This document shows positions 5,256-6,186 of a stretch of DNA of 6,186 nucleotides, piece after piece. The DNA lies in assembly GCA_030606095.1 (NCBI GenBank), contig JAUWHC010000178.1, positions 1-6,186 on the forward strand, in the 5' to 3' direction. The notes under the pieces are model-generated. The model worked only from the letters and a program-made list of their open reading frames with translations. It did no database searches and had not been told where the DNA came from. The position numbers were made by a program, and so were the translations under genes. The number at the start of each line of letters is the position of its first letter. Within the stretch, counting starts at the first letter, position 1. Origin of the DNA: Promethearchaeota archaeon. Lineage in GTDB: Archaea > Asgardarchaeota > Lokiarchaeia > Sigyniarchaeales > SOKP01.

Positions 5256-6080
5256 TTAATCTCGTATAAACTCAAATTTTCCGTTATTCTGTAATGTTAC
5301 GTTCTCAAGAACCTCTAGCGTATTTGATAGGATATTTTCTGCGTCTAAATAATCTTTAGAGACTATTTCTAATCTATAAAACGGTGCTCCGATATAAGAT
5401 AAAGTTAACTTTCTCGTCTCCATAGGAGCTTCAATTATGTTTATAACTTCATTCAATGTGTCTTTTATTTTGTCTATGCCATCTCCACTCGTGTTAACAA
5501 GTTTTAATTTTCCAATTATGCTTACTGTGGAGATCTCAACATTCTCATCAACAATTTTCAAGAACGCTCGTTTGACATCTTCGGGAATGTTTTCAAGATC
5601 ATCCAAAATCTCGTTCCCTTCTTCTTTAAGAGCTTCAATAGCTTCTTGGTAAAAATCAAACTGTTCTTTTATAGGCCAACCAATGAGCTCGTACGCTTCG
5701 TTCATACCTATATCAATACCTTCTGTTTCCGTTAAAAACTGTAATAAGTTTTCGTATTTATTCGCGTATTTATGTTCTTTTATTATCAGAGCTTTTTGGG
5801 CAGAATTTACGCGTCTTAACGATAAATCAATCTGTCCTTTATCAGGAACAACTTTTACAACTCTTAATACAATTCTCTGGTTTATTCTCACTATGCTCCT
5901 AATGTTTTTAACCCATCTACTCGAAATCTCACTAATGTGTATCATTCCTCTTGCGCATTCTTCTGAAGGTAAGCCATCGTAATCTGGTAAATCCACGTAA
6001 ATATATTGTTTTTCAATGTCACTAACACGACCCATTATAAAAGCACCTTCTCGAGGAAACGGGTATTTATTCTTTACCAT
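5256..6080 (-). CDS. Translation initiation factor aIF2 subunit alpha
   Basis: This is a 274-residue protein from ATG 6080; an in-frame TTG at 6134 would add 18 residues with no family counterpart, so the ATG before KNKYPFPREGAF is preferred. aIF2 alpha is part of the aIF2 heterotrimer that carries Met-tRNAi to the small ribosomal subunit. Domains: an S1-type OB fold (about 12-92, with GMIHISEIS and DLSLRRVN), a helical domain (about 93-180, with the WPIKEQF segment) and a C-terminal alpha/beta domain (about 181-274, with STVSI, GIDKIKDTLN and YIGAPFYRLEI) that contacts the gamma subunit and tRNA. Ser53 in SEISSR aligns by position with human eIF2 alpha Ser51. The loop before GMIHIS (DYDGLPSEECAR) is about six residues longer than in human or Pyrococcus sequences I recall. 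It has no acidic eukaryotic-type C-terminal tail. nop10 follows 30 bp downstream, the usual archaeal operon order. Confidence 0.94.
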   Translation of the reverse strand: MVKNKYPFPREGAFIMGRVSDIEKQYIYVDLPDYDGLPSEECARGMIHISEISSRWVKNIRSIVRINQRIVLRVVKVVPDKGQIDLSLRRVNSAQKALIIKEHKYANKYENLLQFLTETEGIDIGMNEAYELIGWPIKEQFDFYQEAIEALKEEGNEILDDLENIPEDVKRAFLKIVDENVEISTVSIIGKLKLVNTSGDGIDKIKDTLNEVINIIEAPMETRKLTLSYIGAPFYRLEIVSKDYLDAENILSNTLEVLENVTLQNNGKFEFIRD

Positions 6081-6114
6081 AATATCTATCAGATTTTTTG
6101 AATATTTTTTTGAA

Positions 6115-6132
6115 TTATAATAGTTAATTAAC
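6115..6132 (-). promoter_or_regulatory. Candidate TATA box and adjacent palindrome upstream of aIF2 alpha
   Basis: The minus strand reads TATTATAA (6122-6115), directly preceded by the perfect ten-base palindrome GTTAATTAAC (6132-6123). A start about 25 nt downstream, near 6092, would leave a short leader before ATG 6080. The remaining sequence to the window end (6133-6186) is AT-rich without a recognisable gene. Both elements could be chance in DNA of this composition, and the gene may instead be read from upstream outside the window. Confidence 0.3.
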
Positions 6133-6186
6133 AAATTATGACTTTTTACTTTTATTATCTTATTTAATAAAAAAGATTATTTTTTA

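Noticed and set aside
5437..5982. Two plus-strand open frames (5437-5652 and 5683-5982), apparently hydrophobic
   Set aside because: Both are complements of aIF2 alpha; their Ser/Phe/Leu/Ile content mimics membrane segments but arises from the opposite strand's Glu/Lys codons.
6133..6186. End of an upstream gene such as rps27e at the window edge
   Set aside because: A TAA is readable at the very edge on the minus strand, but no coding sequence is visible to support it.

Overview
The window is AT-rich (by eye about 30% GC) archaeal DNA packed with information-processing genes. Archaeal origin is shown by a sliding clamp, a two-subunit PriL/PriS primase, a GINS subunit, Nop10, aIF2 alpha and a TFS/RpoM-type zinc-ribbon protein, together with TATA-type promoter elements. 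The low GC, spacing and protein style would suit a Lokiarchaeia-like Asgard archaeon, but nothing here proves that; other low-GC archaea remain possible.

Layout: on the minus strand, positions 1-240 hold the N-terminal 80 codons of a TFS/RpoM-type transcription factor, cut by the window edge. Upstream of it, also on the minus strand, 417-740 encodes a 107-residue OB-fold protein whose architecture resembles the small RPA14/RPA3 subunit. A 172-bp divergent promoter region (741-912) separates this pair from a plus-strand replication block: pcna (913-1716), priL (1824-3020, TTG start), priS (about 3010-4287, overlapping priL) and a GINS gene (about 4342-5037). The GINS gene meets a minus-strand translation/ribosome-biogenesis pair, aIF2 alpha (5256-6080) followed by nop10 (5034-5225), and the two convergent stop codons share the four bases TTAA.

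How the genes work together: PCNA tethers polymerases, FEN1 and ligase at the fork. PriS and PriL make primers. GINS joins the replicative helicase (MCM with a Cdc45/RecJ-type partner). The OB-fold protein may bind single-stranded DNA. aIF2 alpha brings initiator tRNA to the ribosome as part of aIF2, and Nop10 is a core protein of H/ACA guide RNPs. Linkage of PCNA, primase and GINS genes to aIF2 alpha and nop10 is a recurrent archaeal arrangement, so the overall cluster is not new.

The points that most merit a second look are: a C-terminal segment of PriS that aligns without gaps to the B domain of the neighbouring GINS (13 identities in 38); the RPA14-like small OB-fold gene; the shared-stop junction with a T-rich tract that may serve as a GINS terminator inside nop10; and the acidic C-terminal tail of PCNA. 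I saw no mobile element, CRISPR array, tRNA, rRNA, toxin-antitoxin or defence system.
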